This document shows positions 45,612 through 53,862 of a stretch of DNA of 64,000 nucleotides, piece by piece. A model generated the notes under the pieces. It saw only the letters and a program-made list of their open reading frames with translations. It ran no database searches and was not told the DNA's origin. Source of the stretch: Myxococcales bacterium (GTDB lineage: Bacteria; Myxococcota_A; Polyangia; Polyangiales; Polyangiaceae); NCBI GenBank assembly GCA_947473045.1, contig CANJCO010000001.1:62001-126000 (forward strand), given 5' to 3'. The stretch's first letter is position 1; the number at the start of each line of letters is the position of its first letter. Position numbers and translations under genes: made by a program.

Positions 45612-48600
45612 ATGCCGCTGAACTATGCTCATTATGCTGCCTTTGGCGCGGTCGCCCTCTTCGTCGGAGGCGTCGTGGCGGCTGCCCGCCATAACGCCGA
45701 GCAGCGTGAGCAGGCTGCTCCGCCGAAACCGGCGTCGATCGTGCCGATGGCGTGGCCGCGCGACGTGCTCGTGACGCCGCGCCAGAAGCCGTCGCCGCCG
45801 GTGAGCCTCACTGCTTCCGACGGCACGGGGCTCAAGCTGCTGAGGCTCGACGCGCGCGCGGTGCTGTCGGACCCGCTCGCGTTCACCGAGCTTCATCTGA
45901 CGTTCCAAAACCCCCGTCAGCAGACGATCGAAGGCCAGTTCTCGATCACGCTTCCGCCCGGAGCCACCGTCAGCCGGTTCGCCATGAAGGTCGGCGACGT
46001 GTGGCAGGAGGGCGAGATGGTGGAGCGCCAGGCGGCGCGCCGAGCGTACGAAGACTTTCTGCATCGCAAGCAGGATCCGGCGCTCCTTGAGCAGGCCGCC
46101 GGCAACCAGTTTCAGGCGCGCGTTTTTCCCATCCCCGCCACCGGCGTCAAAGAGCTCATCGTCGCCTTCACGCAGGAGCTCGCGGGCCGCGCCGATTACG
46201 CGCTGCCGCTGCGCGGAATGCCGGAGATCGCGCAGCTCGACGTGGCGCTGTCGCTCGCGAGCTCGGGGGCCGTCGCCCGGCAGCTCCATCAGCAGCGGGT
46301 CGTGCCCACCGAAGACTTCGTCTACGAGCCTGCCGCCGCCCGTCCTACGCAGGGGCTCCGAAGCGGGGAGCTGGTGCTCGCGCGCGTTTACCCGGTGATC
46401 GATGACGCGCCCGATCCGATGACCTCCGCGGTGGTGCTCTTCGACACGAGCGCGTCGCGCGCGCTTGGTTTCGAGGACCAGCTCGAGCTGCTCGCGAGCT
46501 TCGCGCGCGACCTCGCCCTGCGCGGCGGACCGCAGACGCCGCTGACCGTGGCGTGCTTCGACCAGGCCGTGACCGAAGTGTTCTCGGGAAACGCATCCGA
46601 GTTCGGCGCACCCTCGCTCGAGCGCATTCGGCAGCGCGGCGCGCTCGGGGCCTCGAATCTGGGGGCCGCGCTCGCATGGGCCGGTCCGCAAGCGAAGGCG
46701 CGCGGACTCAGTCGCGTGGTGTTCATGACCGACGGCGTGCCCACCGCGGGCGAGACAGAGGCCGACAAACTCGCGGCCGTCGCCGCAGACCTCAAGAGCG
46801 CCGGCGTCTCCCGCCTTGACGCCCTCGCGGTTGGCGGGCTCCGCGACGAGGCGCTGCTGCGACGGCTCGTCACTTCCGGGCTGCCCCGCGACGGGGCGGT
46901 CCTCGATGGTCGCCTCTCGCCCGCGTCGATCGCGCGCCGCCTCGGCGCCGCTACGCGCTCGCACCTCGCCGTCACGGTTCCCGGAGCGACGTGGTCGTTT
47001 CCTAAGGAGCTTGGCGGCGTGCAGTCGGGTGACGAAGTGCTCGTCTACGCGCAAGTGCCCGAAGGTCAGCCAGTGAGCGTGTCGGTGGGCGGCGCTCCGC
47101 TCAAGCTCGACCTCGAGAGCGTCGATCGCCCGCTGCTCGAGCGGGCGTTTACGCAGGCAAAGATCGCCTCGCTCCTCGACGCCGAGCGCCACGGCGCGCC
47201 CGCCTCCACCAAAGCCGCGATCGTCGACCTGTCGCTGCGCTACCGGGTGATGAGCCCCTACACTTCGCTGCTCGTGCTCGAGACTGACGCTGACTACGCG
47301 CGGTTCAAAATCGATCGAAACGCGCTCGCCGATTTGATGGTCGTCGACGGCGGACGACTGATCGCGAAAAAGCGAGCCTCGGCGCGCGACTTTCGTCTGC
47401 CACCGAAGGGTGAGGCCGCGGAGCGGGCCGGCGAGCAGGAGGGCGTCGCTCGATCCGCGTCGGCCGCGTCGGCCGCGGCGGCTGACGATCCGACGAGCGC
47501 CCGTGGCAACGCGTGGGGCGAGGCCATCGGAGACGCGCTCGGCGCGGGCGGACTCGGCCTCTCCGGCGCCGGCGAAGGTGGCGGAGGGGCTGCTGGCGAA
47601 GACGGCGAAATCGGACTGGGCGTCGTCGGGGCCTTGACCGCCGGGGGCGGCTCCGCGGGCCCCGGGGCACCTGCTGCCACTGCAACGCAAGGGTCAGCAC
47701 AAGGCTTCGGGTCGGGCCACGGCCGACTCCTCGGCGCGCCGTCGGGACTCATCGAACCCGGTCCGGAGGCAGACGAGCGGCCGGCCCGCGCGATCGAAAA
47801 GCCCCACGCGGCCGACCCCTACGAAGGCAGCTTCAAGACTGTAATGAACCTCCTCGCACGCCACGACGCCGCGGGAGCGCTCGCGGTGGCGCAGGCGTGG
47901 AACGTGCGCGCTCCGGGCGACGTGCTCGCGCTCGTGGCGCTGGGCGAAGCGCGCGAGGCGCTCGGCGACGCCGAAGGCGCGGCGCGGGCCTACGGCTCCC
48001 TGATCGACCTCTTCCCCGGGCGCGCCGATCTCCGCCGCTTCGCAGGCGCGCGCCTCGAGCGCGTACGCGAGTCGGGCGCGCTGGACCTCGCGCTCGACAC
48101 CTTCGAAAAGGCCGCCCTCGAGCGCCCCGACCACCCCGAGAGCCATCGGCTGCTCGCGTTTGCGTGGCTGCGAAAAGGCAACTGCGAAAAGGCGTTTGCC
48201 GCAGCGAAGCTCGGCGCGCAGAGGCAGTATCCGGCCGGTCGCTTCAGGGGCGCGGCGCGCATCTTGAGCGAAGATCTGGGGCTCATCGCCGCCGCGTGGA
48301 TCAAGGCCGAGCCCGCCCGCAGCGCCGAGATCGCCGCCATGCTACGCCTCGCCGGTGGCCAGCTCGAAAACGCGCCGTCGCTGCGCTTCGTGCTTAACTG
48401 GGAGACCGACGCCAACGACGTCGACTTTCACATCTTCGACGATCAGGGCGGGCATGCGTTCTACGCGACCCCTGCGCTTCCGAGCGGCGGCGAGCTCTAC
48501 GCCGACGTCACGACAGGCTACGGCCCGGAGTGCTTCACGATCCGCAACACGCCCGCCAAACGCCCGCGCCGCTACACCCTTCAGGCCAACTACTATTCGC

Positions 48601-48737
48601 GCGGCCCGATGGGCTACGGCATGGGCAAGCTCGAGATCATCGAGCACGACGGCCGAGGCGGACTCACCTTCGAAGACCGCCCGTTCGTCGTGCAGACCGA
48701 TCGCGCGTTCGTCGACCTGGGATCGGTGACGCGCTAG
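45612..48737 (+). CDS. VIT - vWA - DUF2135 membrane-anchored protein
   Basis: 1041 residues. N-terminal transmembrane helix (about 7-25), VIT domain (about 60-190; EGQFSITLPPGATVSRFAMKVG), vWA domain from about 270 with MIDAS DTSAS at 278, a Gly/Ala-rich hinge (about 620-720), TPR-like helices (about 740-900) and a C-terminal DUF2135 domain (WETDANDVDFHIFD, TGYGPECF). VIT-vWA proteins are eukaryote-like adhesive or complex-assembly modules also found in bacteria. Extracytoplasmic calcium- or protein-binding is inferred. Ends 3 bp before the second repeat array. Confidence 0.85.
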   Translation: MPLNYAHYAAFGAVALFVGGVVAAARHNAEQREQAAPPKPASIVPMAWPRDVLVTPRQKPSPPVSLTASDGTGLKLLRLDARAVLSDPLAFTELHLTFQNPRQQTIEGQFSITLPPGATVSRFAMKVGDVWQEGEMVERQAARRAYEDFLHRKQDPALLEQAAGNQFQARVFPIPATGVKELIVAFTQELAGRADYALPLRGMPEIAQLDVALSLASSGAVARQLHQQRVVPTEDFVYEPAAARPTQGLRSGELVLARVYPVIDDAPDPMTSAVVLFDTSASRALGFEDQLELLASFARDLALRGGPQTPLTVACFDQAVTEVFSGNASEFGAPSLERIRQRGALGASNLGAALAWAGPQAKARGLSRVVFMTDGVPTAGETEADKLAAVAADLKSAGVSRLDALAVGGLRDEALLRRLVTSGLPRDGAVLDGRLSPASIARRLGAATRSHLAVTVPGATWSFPKELGGVQSGDEVLVYAQVPEGQPVSVSVGGAPLKLDLESVDRPLLERAFTQAKIASLLDAERHGAPASTKAAIVDLSLRYRVMSPYTSLLVLETDADYARFKIDRNALADLMVVDGGRLIAKKRASARDFRLPPKGEAAERAGEQEGVARSASAASAAAADDPTSARGNAWGEAIGDALGAGGLGLSGAGEGGGGAAGEDGEIGLGVVGALTAGGGSAGPGAPAATATQGSAQGFGSGHGRLLGAPSGLIEPGPEADERPARAIEKPHAADPYEGSFKTVMNLLARHDAAGALAVAQAWNVRAPGDVLALVALGEAREALGDAEGAARAYGSLIDLFPGRADLRRFAGARLERVRESGALDLALDTFEKAALERPDHPESHRLLAFAWLRKGNCEKAFAAAKLGAQRQYPAGRFRGAARILSEDLGLIAAAWIKAEPARSAEIAAMLRLAGGQLENAPSLRFVLNWETDANDVDFHIFDDQGGHAFYATPALPSGGELYADVTTGYGPECFTIRNTPAKRPRRYTLQANYYSRGPMGYGMGKLEIIEHDGRGGLTFEDRPFVVQTDRAFVDLGSVTR

Positions 48738-48740
48738 TCA

Positions 48741-48802
48741 CGTTCAGGCGTGTGAACACGCGTGTTCAGGCGTGTGAACACGGGTGTTCAGGCGTGTGAA
48801 CA
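48741..48802 (+). repeat. Palindromic 22-bp-period repeat array, 3 copies
   Basis: Copies at 48741 (first base C), 48763 and 48785 of TGTTCAGGCGTGTGAACA with 4-nt spacers. It lies between the VIT-vWA gene and the end of the convergent acyltransferase gene. Same orientation and period as the array at 44541. Confidence 0.9.
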
Positions 48803-48807
48803 TCCAT

Positions 48808-50073
48808 TTAGGCGGCGACGCGCGCCCGAAGGCTCATCGCGGGCTTTTCGATGAGCACGTGCAGTACGTATGACAGGGCGAGCGACGCGCCCATCGCGAG
48901 CGCCACTGCGCTCACCCACACGGCCTCGACCGGCACCTGCGCCCGGATGAGCGCGCGGGAGGCCGGCGCGACGACCCCGTGAATCAGCGGGATGTGCACC
49001 AGATACACGCCGTAGCCGAGGGTCGCGATGCGCCGAAAGACGTGCGCGGACAGAAAGCGGTGCACCACGCCGTCGCCGTGCAGCAGCAGCAGCCCGACGC
49101 ACACGTACAGGACCGACGTGACGGTTCCCCAGGCGTAGATGTGCGCGAGCTGCAGGTCGCCGCCGCCAAAGAGGGCCGGCTGAAGCAAAAACCACAGGCA
49201 GGCGAGCGCCGGCAACTGAAGCGCCGCGCGGTTGCGCGGGGACTGCAGCCAGGGGCCCACGCGCGCCCCGTGCCGCTGATGAATGAGCGCGAGGATGATG
49301 CCCGCGAACAGGGTGTCGAAGCGCGTGTACGTGCGAAAATAGATGGCGCCGTAGAGCTCCAGATCGTTCCACGGCGCGCCCTTGTAAAAGATGACGAGCC
49401 GCACCACGAGCGCGCTCAGCCACAGCGCCCCGAGCAGCCCGAACCGCGCCCTGTCGCCTTTCATGCGCGCGAGCGCGAAGAACAGCAGCGGCACCACCAG
49501 ATAAAACTGCTCCTCGAGGGCCAGCGACCAGCCCCAGAACATGACCACCTCGGTGGGCAGCAGCGGCAGGAAGTTCGTGAGATACGCGAGCTCCATCGGC
49601 AGATGCCTGCGCTGCGCAGCCGTGAGGCCGCGAATCAACGCGAGCGCCGCGATCACCACGTAATAGGCGGGAAACGTGCGCAGCATTCGCCGCAGGTAAA
49701 ACCGTCGCAGCAGCTGCGTGCGCTCGCGAAACGTTGCGCGCGCCGGCGCTCCGTCGGCTCCCGCCGCGTCGGCGTCGCCCACCGATCGCAGCAGGATCGA
49801 GCCGATGAGAAAGCCGCTGAGCACAAAGAAGCAGTCCATCCCAAAGAAGATCGTCATCGAGCCCTGCACCCACGTCTGCGTCAGCGGCAGCCGCTCGATG
49901 AACGCGAGCACTTCGGTCACGTGGTACTGCACCACGGTGATCACGGCGACGACGCGCAGCCCGTGCAGGGTCGGGTAGCGGTTGTCGAGCAAGTCGAGCG
50001 ACAGCGCGCGCGCGAGCGAAAAGGGGCGGCCCGGATCGGGATTGGCGCTCGTTTGTGCGGCCTCGGCGGTCAT
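48808..50073 (-). CDS. Membrane acyltransferase, acyltransferase 3 family
   Basis: 421 residues, about ten transmembrane helices. It has the active-site histidine in VVQYHVTEV and the SGFLIGS and LRRMLRTFPAYYV motifs of OafA/YrhL-type O-acyltransferases. These acetylate or acylate polysaccharides and related envelope molecules. Acceptor unknown. Divergent from the TonB/TBDT gene over 144 bp that should hold both promoters. Confidence 0.9.
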   Translation of the reverse strand: MTAEAAQTSANPDPGRPFSLARALSLDLLDNRYPTLHGLRVVAVITVVQYHVTEVLAFIERLPLTQTWVQGSMTIFFGMDCFFVLSGFLIGSILLRSVGDADAAGADGAPARATFRERTQLLRRFYLRRMLRTFPAYYVVIAALALIRGLTAAQRRHLPMELAYLTNFLPLLPTEVVMFWGWSLALEEQFYLVVPLLFFALARMKGDRARFGLLGALWLSALVVRLVIFYKGAPWNDLELYGAIYFRTYTRFDTLFAGIILALIHQRHGARVGPWLQSPRNRAALQLPALACLWFLLQPALFGGGDLQLAHIYAWGTVTSVLYVCVGLLLLHGDGVVHRFLSAHVFRRIATLGYGVYLVHIPLIHGVVAPASRALIRAQVPVEAVWVSAVALAMGASLALSYVLHVLIEKPAMSLRARVAA

Positions 50074-50217
50074 GGGATCGCGCGCAGACTACAGCCGGCA
50101 ACGCCCCGCAGCGCAGCGGAAACCAGCATTCTTTACGCGCCCCTGTCGCGATGGCGTGCGCCCGCGTCCGCGCGATCGTGTAGCTCTGGGGTCCACAAGC
50201 GCATGCGAAGCCCGTGC

Positions 50218-52677
50218 ATGTCGAACCCCCCCGCGGTGAGCCGTCGGCCGCTGCGCTACCGAACGCGCATCGCTGCGGGGCTGCGGCTGCCGTGCGCGCT
50301 CGCCGTGGCCTTCGCGACCTCCCTCGTGACGCCAGCCGCGGGGGCCGCGCCGGACGCTCCGCCCGCTCCGCCCGCGCCCGCGCCGCCGGAGGGTGTGCTC
50401 GCGCCGCGGTTGATCGACGGCCCTTCTGTTGCCTATCCCGACGGGGCCGCGGGCGACGCCGTGGTGCTGCTGACGCTCACCGTCGGCGTTGACGGTAGCG
50501 TTCACGCGGCGACCGCCGCCGCGCCGAACCTGCCGTTTTCCGCGTTGGCCGAGCAGGCTGCGCTCGCGTTTCGGTACGAGCCCGCCACGCGCGCCGGAAA
50601 GCCGGTCGCGTCGCGCATTCGCATCGAAATAGCGTTCCACGCTCCGGTGACCGCCCCGGTCGCGCAGGCGCTCCCTGCGCCCGCGCCGCCGCCGCCGGCC
50701 GCCGGCAAGCCCGTCGCAGAGGGCGCGCAGGACGTCACCGTGCGCGGCGCCCACGTCGACCCGTCGCGGTCGGTGTCGCTCTCGCGGGCGGAGGTGCGGC
50801 AAATTCCGGGGACGTTCGGAGACCCGTTTCGCGCGCTCGAGATCATGCCGGGCGTTACGCCGATTGTGTCGGGGCTGCCGTTCTTCTTCGTGCGCGGCGC
50901 CCCTCCCGGCGACGTTGGCTACTTTCTCGACGGCATCCGCGTGCCCTATTTGTTTCACGTCGGCGCCGGTCCGTCGGTGGTGCACCCCGGCCTCGTCGAT
51001 CGCGTCGACCTGTATCCCGGCGGATACCCGGCGCGCTTCGGCCGTTTCAGCGGCGGCATCGTCTCGGGTGAGACTCTGCCGCCTCCCGCCGAGGCGCGCG
51101 GCGAGCTCAACGTGCGGCTGTTCGACGCCGGCGCGCTCGTTGACGCGCCGTTCGACAAGGGCAGGGGAGAGGTGCTTTTGGGAGGTCGCTACTCCTTTAC
51201 GGCGGCCGCCCTGTCGCTGCTGTCTCCCAGCACTGTGCTCAACTACTGGGACTATCAGGCGCGCGTCGGCTACGACCTCACGCCGCGCGATCGCGTCAGC
51301 GTCTTTGCGTTCGGCGCCCTCGACTTTCTGGGCCAAAAGACCGCCACCGACACGACCACCCTGTTTGGCACCCAGTTTCACCGGGTCGATGCGCGCTACG
51401 ACCGCCGCCTCGCCGCCGACGGCGTGATGCGGACTGCCCTCATGGCCGGAGAGGACCTCACCGAAATATCGGCAGGGCGCCAGATCCGCGACCGACTGGT
51501 CGGCTTGCGAACCGACGTCGCGTGGCGCCTGTCGCCGTCTGCGCTCGCGCGCGCCGGCACCGACGTGCAGGTCGACGCGTATGACATCCTGCTGGGCCCG
51601 AACGATCTGTCGGCGGCGGCCGCGAAGATCGCCAGCCTGTTTCCCACGCGAAGCGACCTCACCGTGGGCATGCGCGGCGACGTCGTGCTCAAGGTCACGC
51701 CGGCCTTCGAAGTCACGCCCGGATTGCGGCTCGATCTCTACAGCTCCGAGGGGGCGACGGCGATCGGCATCGATCCGCGCCTGTCGACCCGCACAGCGAT
51801 CAACAAGAGCGCCCGCGTGCTGGCCTCGATGGGCCTCGCGCACCAGCCGCCGTCGTTCGTCATTCCCGTGCCGGGATTTGCGCCTGGAGGGCTGAGCGGC
51901 GGCCTGCAAACGGCGGTGCAGCAGTCGCTCGGAGTCGAGGTCGATCTCGGGCAGAGCACGACCGCGACGGCGACAGTGTTTCACAACGGCTTCTTCAACT
52001 TGAGCGACGCCCTCAGCGTGACCCAGCCCGTGGCCACCGGGTGTCCGCCAGGCTCGTTTCCGGACGACTCGATTTCCGGCGATCGCGGCACTCAGCCGTC
52101 GGGCAACGCGCGCAGTTGCAAGCCGCCGTTCCCCGCGGGAACCGTGGGCCCCGACAACACCGGAGGCGGCGGCGGGCAGGGCAACTCCCAGCAGGCCTCC
52201 GCCCTGTCGACGCGCGCGACCGGCAACGCGTACGGGGTCGAGCTGTTTCTCAAGCGCAAGCTCACGAGCCGCGTGGGAGGCTTCCTTTCGTACACGCTGT
52301 CGCGGTCCACGCGCACGGCGAGCGGGCAGGAGTTCATCGCGTCGTTCGATCGCACACACGTGCTGAACGCGGCGCTGGCCTTCGACCTCGGCCGCAACTG
52401 GCGCGCCGGCACGCGCGTGACGTTCTATACGGGGCTGCCGAAGGCTCCCGATCCGACTACCAACGCCACGCGCCTCGACCCCTTTTTCAGGCTCGATTTG
52501 CGCATCGAAAAGCGCTGGAACCTCGCCCACGGAAAGTGGCTGTCCGCCGTGGCCGAATGGATGAACGCGACGCTGAGTAAAGAGTCGATCGGCACGAGCT
52601 GCACGCTCGGCGGTTGTCAGGAGACGAAGGTGGGACCGATTACGATTCCGAGCCTGGGCGTCGAGGGAGGATTCTGA
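50218..52677 (+). CDS. TonB C-terminal domain fused to TonB-dependent receptor
   Basis: 819 residues from ATG 50218 (50203 is possible). Signal sequence, Pro/Ala linker, then a TonB CTD (about 60-145; VAYPDGAAGDAVVLLTLTVGVDG), then a plug domain and a beta-barrel that ends in Phe (EGGF), as usual for outer-membrane proteins. Periplasmic TonB folding onto its own receptor is unusual. It may act as an energy-coupling or signalling module. Ligand unknown. The next gene starts by overlapping its stop by one base. Confidence 0.85.
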   Translation: MSNPPAVSRRPLRYRTRIAAGLRLPCALAVAFATSLVTPAAGAAPDAPPAPPAPAPPEGVLAPRLIDGPSVAYPDGAAGDAVVLLTLTVGVDGSVHAATAAAPNLPFSALAEQAALAFRYEPATRAGKPVASRIRIEIAFHAPVTAPVAQALPAPAPPPPAAGKPVAEGAQDVTVRGAHVDPSRSVSLSRAEVRQIPGTFGDPFRALEIMPGVTPIVSGLPFFFVRGAPPGDVGYFLDGIRVPYLFHVGAGPSVVHPGLVDRVDLYPGGYPARFGRFSGGIVSGETLPPPAEARGELNVRLFDAGALVDAPFDKGRGEVLLGGRYSFTAAALSLLSPSTVLNYWDYQARVGYDLTPRDRVSVFAFGALDFLGQKTATDTTTLFGTQFHRVDARYDRRLAADGVMRTALMAGEDLTEISAGRQIRDRLVGLRTDVAWRLSPSALARAGTDVQVDAYDILLGPNDLSAAAAKIASLFPTRSDLTVGMRGDVVLKVTPAFEVTPGLRLDLYSSEGATAIGIDPRLSTRTAINKSARVLASMGLAHQPPSFVIPVPGFAPGGLSGGLQTAVQQSLGVEVDLGQSTTATATVFHNGFFNLSDALSVTQPVATGCPPGSFPDDSISGDRGTQPSGNARSCKPPFPAGTVGPDNTGGGGGQGNSQQASALSTRATGNAYGVELFLKRKLTSRVGGFLSYTLSRSTRTASGQEFIASFDRTHVLNAALAFDLGRNWRAGTRVTFYTGLPKAPDPTTNATRLDPFFRLDLRIEKRWNLAHGKWLSAVAEWMNATLSKESIGTSCTLGGCQETKVGPITIPSLGVEGGF

Positions 52678-53252
52678 TGAACAGTCGTCTGCCATTTCGT
52701 GGGTGGCCCCTGGCCTTTGTGCTGCTGGGCGCGTGCGTGTCGAACGCCGGAAACACGCCGGGTCCGGCGCCAGCGTGCGACGGGCCCTGTCAGGACGCGA
52801 TCGCCCTGCGGGCAGTGCGCGAGGCCATGAAGACGGCCTACAACCGCATGCTCACCGGCAACGACGCCGGGCCGCAGGACGAGACTTCGCCGTGCCCCCT
52901 CGGCGGACAAATTCACGTGTTCGGGAGCGCGACCTCGAACGCGGCGCAGGGGGCCACGCGCGTCAGCCTCAGCTACGTCTTCGATCGCTGCAAGTTCGCC
53001 AGCGTCGACACCGAGCCCACCCGCAACTACTCGGTCACCCTGACCGGCACCATCGCCGAAGACGGCACGCTCGCCGTGCAACCGACCGCCACGACGTCGC
53101 TCATTTTGAAGAGCGACGCGCTCGACGTCGCGGGCTCCGTCGGTGTGCCGGCGGTCGACTATTCGGCCGCCGCGTGCGCGCTGGCGATCGGTCAAAACGG
53201 CAATCAGCTCTCCGGCACCCTCTGCGGGCGCGTGGCGGGCGTGACGCTGTAG
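52677..53252 (+). CDS. Lipoprotein co-encoded with the TBDT
   Basis: 191 residues. Lipobox LLGAC and a cysteine-containing beta-rich body. The ATG overlaps the TGA of the TonB-dependent receptor gene (TGATG), so translation is coupled. A substrate-binding or surface partner role is inferred from this position only. No family recognised. Confidence 0.75.
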   Translation: MNSRLPFRGWPLAFVLLGACVSNAGNTPGPAPACDGPCQDAIALRAVREAMKTAYNRMLTGNDAGPQDETSPCPLGGQIHVFGSATSNAAQGATRVSLSYVFDRCKFASVDTEPTRNYSVTLTGTIAEDGTLAVQPTATTSLILKSDALDVAGSVGVPAVDYSAAACALAIGQNGNQLSGTLCGRVAGVTL

Positions 53253-53267
53253 CGGTCTTCGCCCTGA

Positions 53268-53852
53268 TTACAGGGCCTTTTCGACGAGGCGCTCGAGCTC
53301 GGCGCCGTCGGTGATGCCCTGACGCACGGCGACGATGGCGCCCGTGCGCGAGATGACGACGAGCGTAGGAAGCGCATTGGCGCCGTACGCGCGCGCCGCG
53401 GCTCCCGTGCGGTCGAAGGCGATCGGGTAGGCGTAGCCGTGCTTCATGATGAACGGCGCGGCGAGCCCGTCGTCCTCGCTCGTGTCGATGCCGACGACCA
53501 CGAGCCCCTTGTCGCGGTAGCGCGCGAACACCTTGTCGACGATGGGCAGCTCGGCCCGACAGGGAGGGCACCAGGTGGCCCAAAAATCGAGGATGACGGC
53601 CTTTCCCTTGAGGCTCGCGAGCGACACGGTCGCGGGCGGCGCCTCCGGCGGCGTGGCGAGAGCTGCTGCGTTGTACACGAGCTCGACCGTGAAATTCGGC
53701 GCCGCCTGGCCGGACGCGCCCGAGCCGGACCCGAGCACCCGCGGCAGCCACGCGAAGCCGACGAGCAGCGCGAGCACCACCGCCGCGATGGCGATCGGGT
53801 AGACCGCGCCCTCCTGCTTCGACGCCTGCGACATGGGCTTTGTGTCTAGCAT
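53268..53852 (-). CDS. TlpA-like membrane-anchored thioredoxin
   Basis: 194 residues. Transmembrane helix near 18-40 and an extracytoplasmic thioredoxin fold with the active site WCPPC and VISRTG. It resembles TlpA/ResA disulfide reductases that supply electrons to cytochrome c maturation or oxidase assembly. Convergent to the lipoprotein with 15 bp between. 10 bp downstream of the sensor kinase gene, so the two are probably in an operon. ATG 53834 would be shorter. Confidence 0.9.
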   Translation of the reverse strand: MLDTKPMSQASKQEGAVYPIAIAAVVLALLVGFAWLPRVLGSGSGASGQAAPNFTVELVYNAAALATPPEAPPATVSLASLKGKAVILDFWATWCPPCRAELPIVDKVFARYRDKGLVVVGIDTSEDDGLAAPFIMKHGYAYPIAFDRTGAAARAYGANALPTLVVISRTGAIVAVRQGITDGAELERLVEKAL

Positions 53853-53862
53853 GCCCGCCGCG

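Noticed and set aside
44610-47690. Long open frame (over 1000 codons) on the minus strand opposite the DUF1275 and VIT-vWA genes
   Set aside because: No domain, odd Arg/Gly-rich composition, and it mirrors high-GC codon bias of the plus-strand genes.
50089-52695. Long minus-strand open frame opposite the TonB/TBDT gene
   Set aside because: The plus-strand frame has clear receptor motifs; the minus frame has Arg/Ala-rich low-complexity composition typical of GC-driven shadows.
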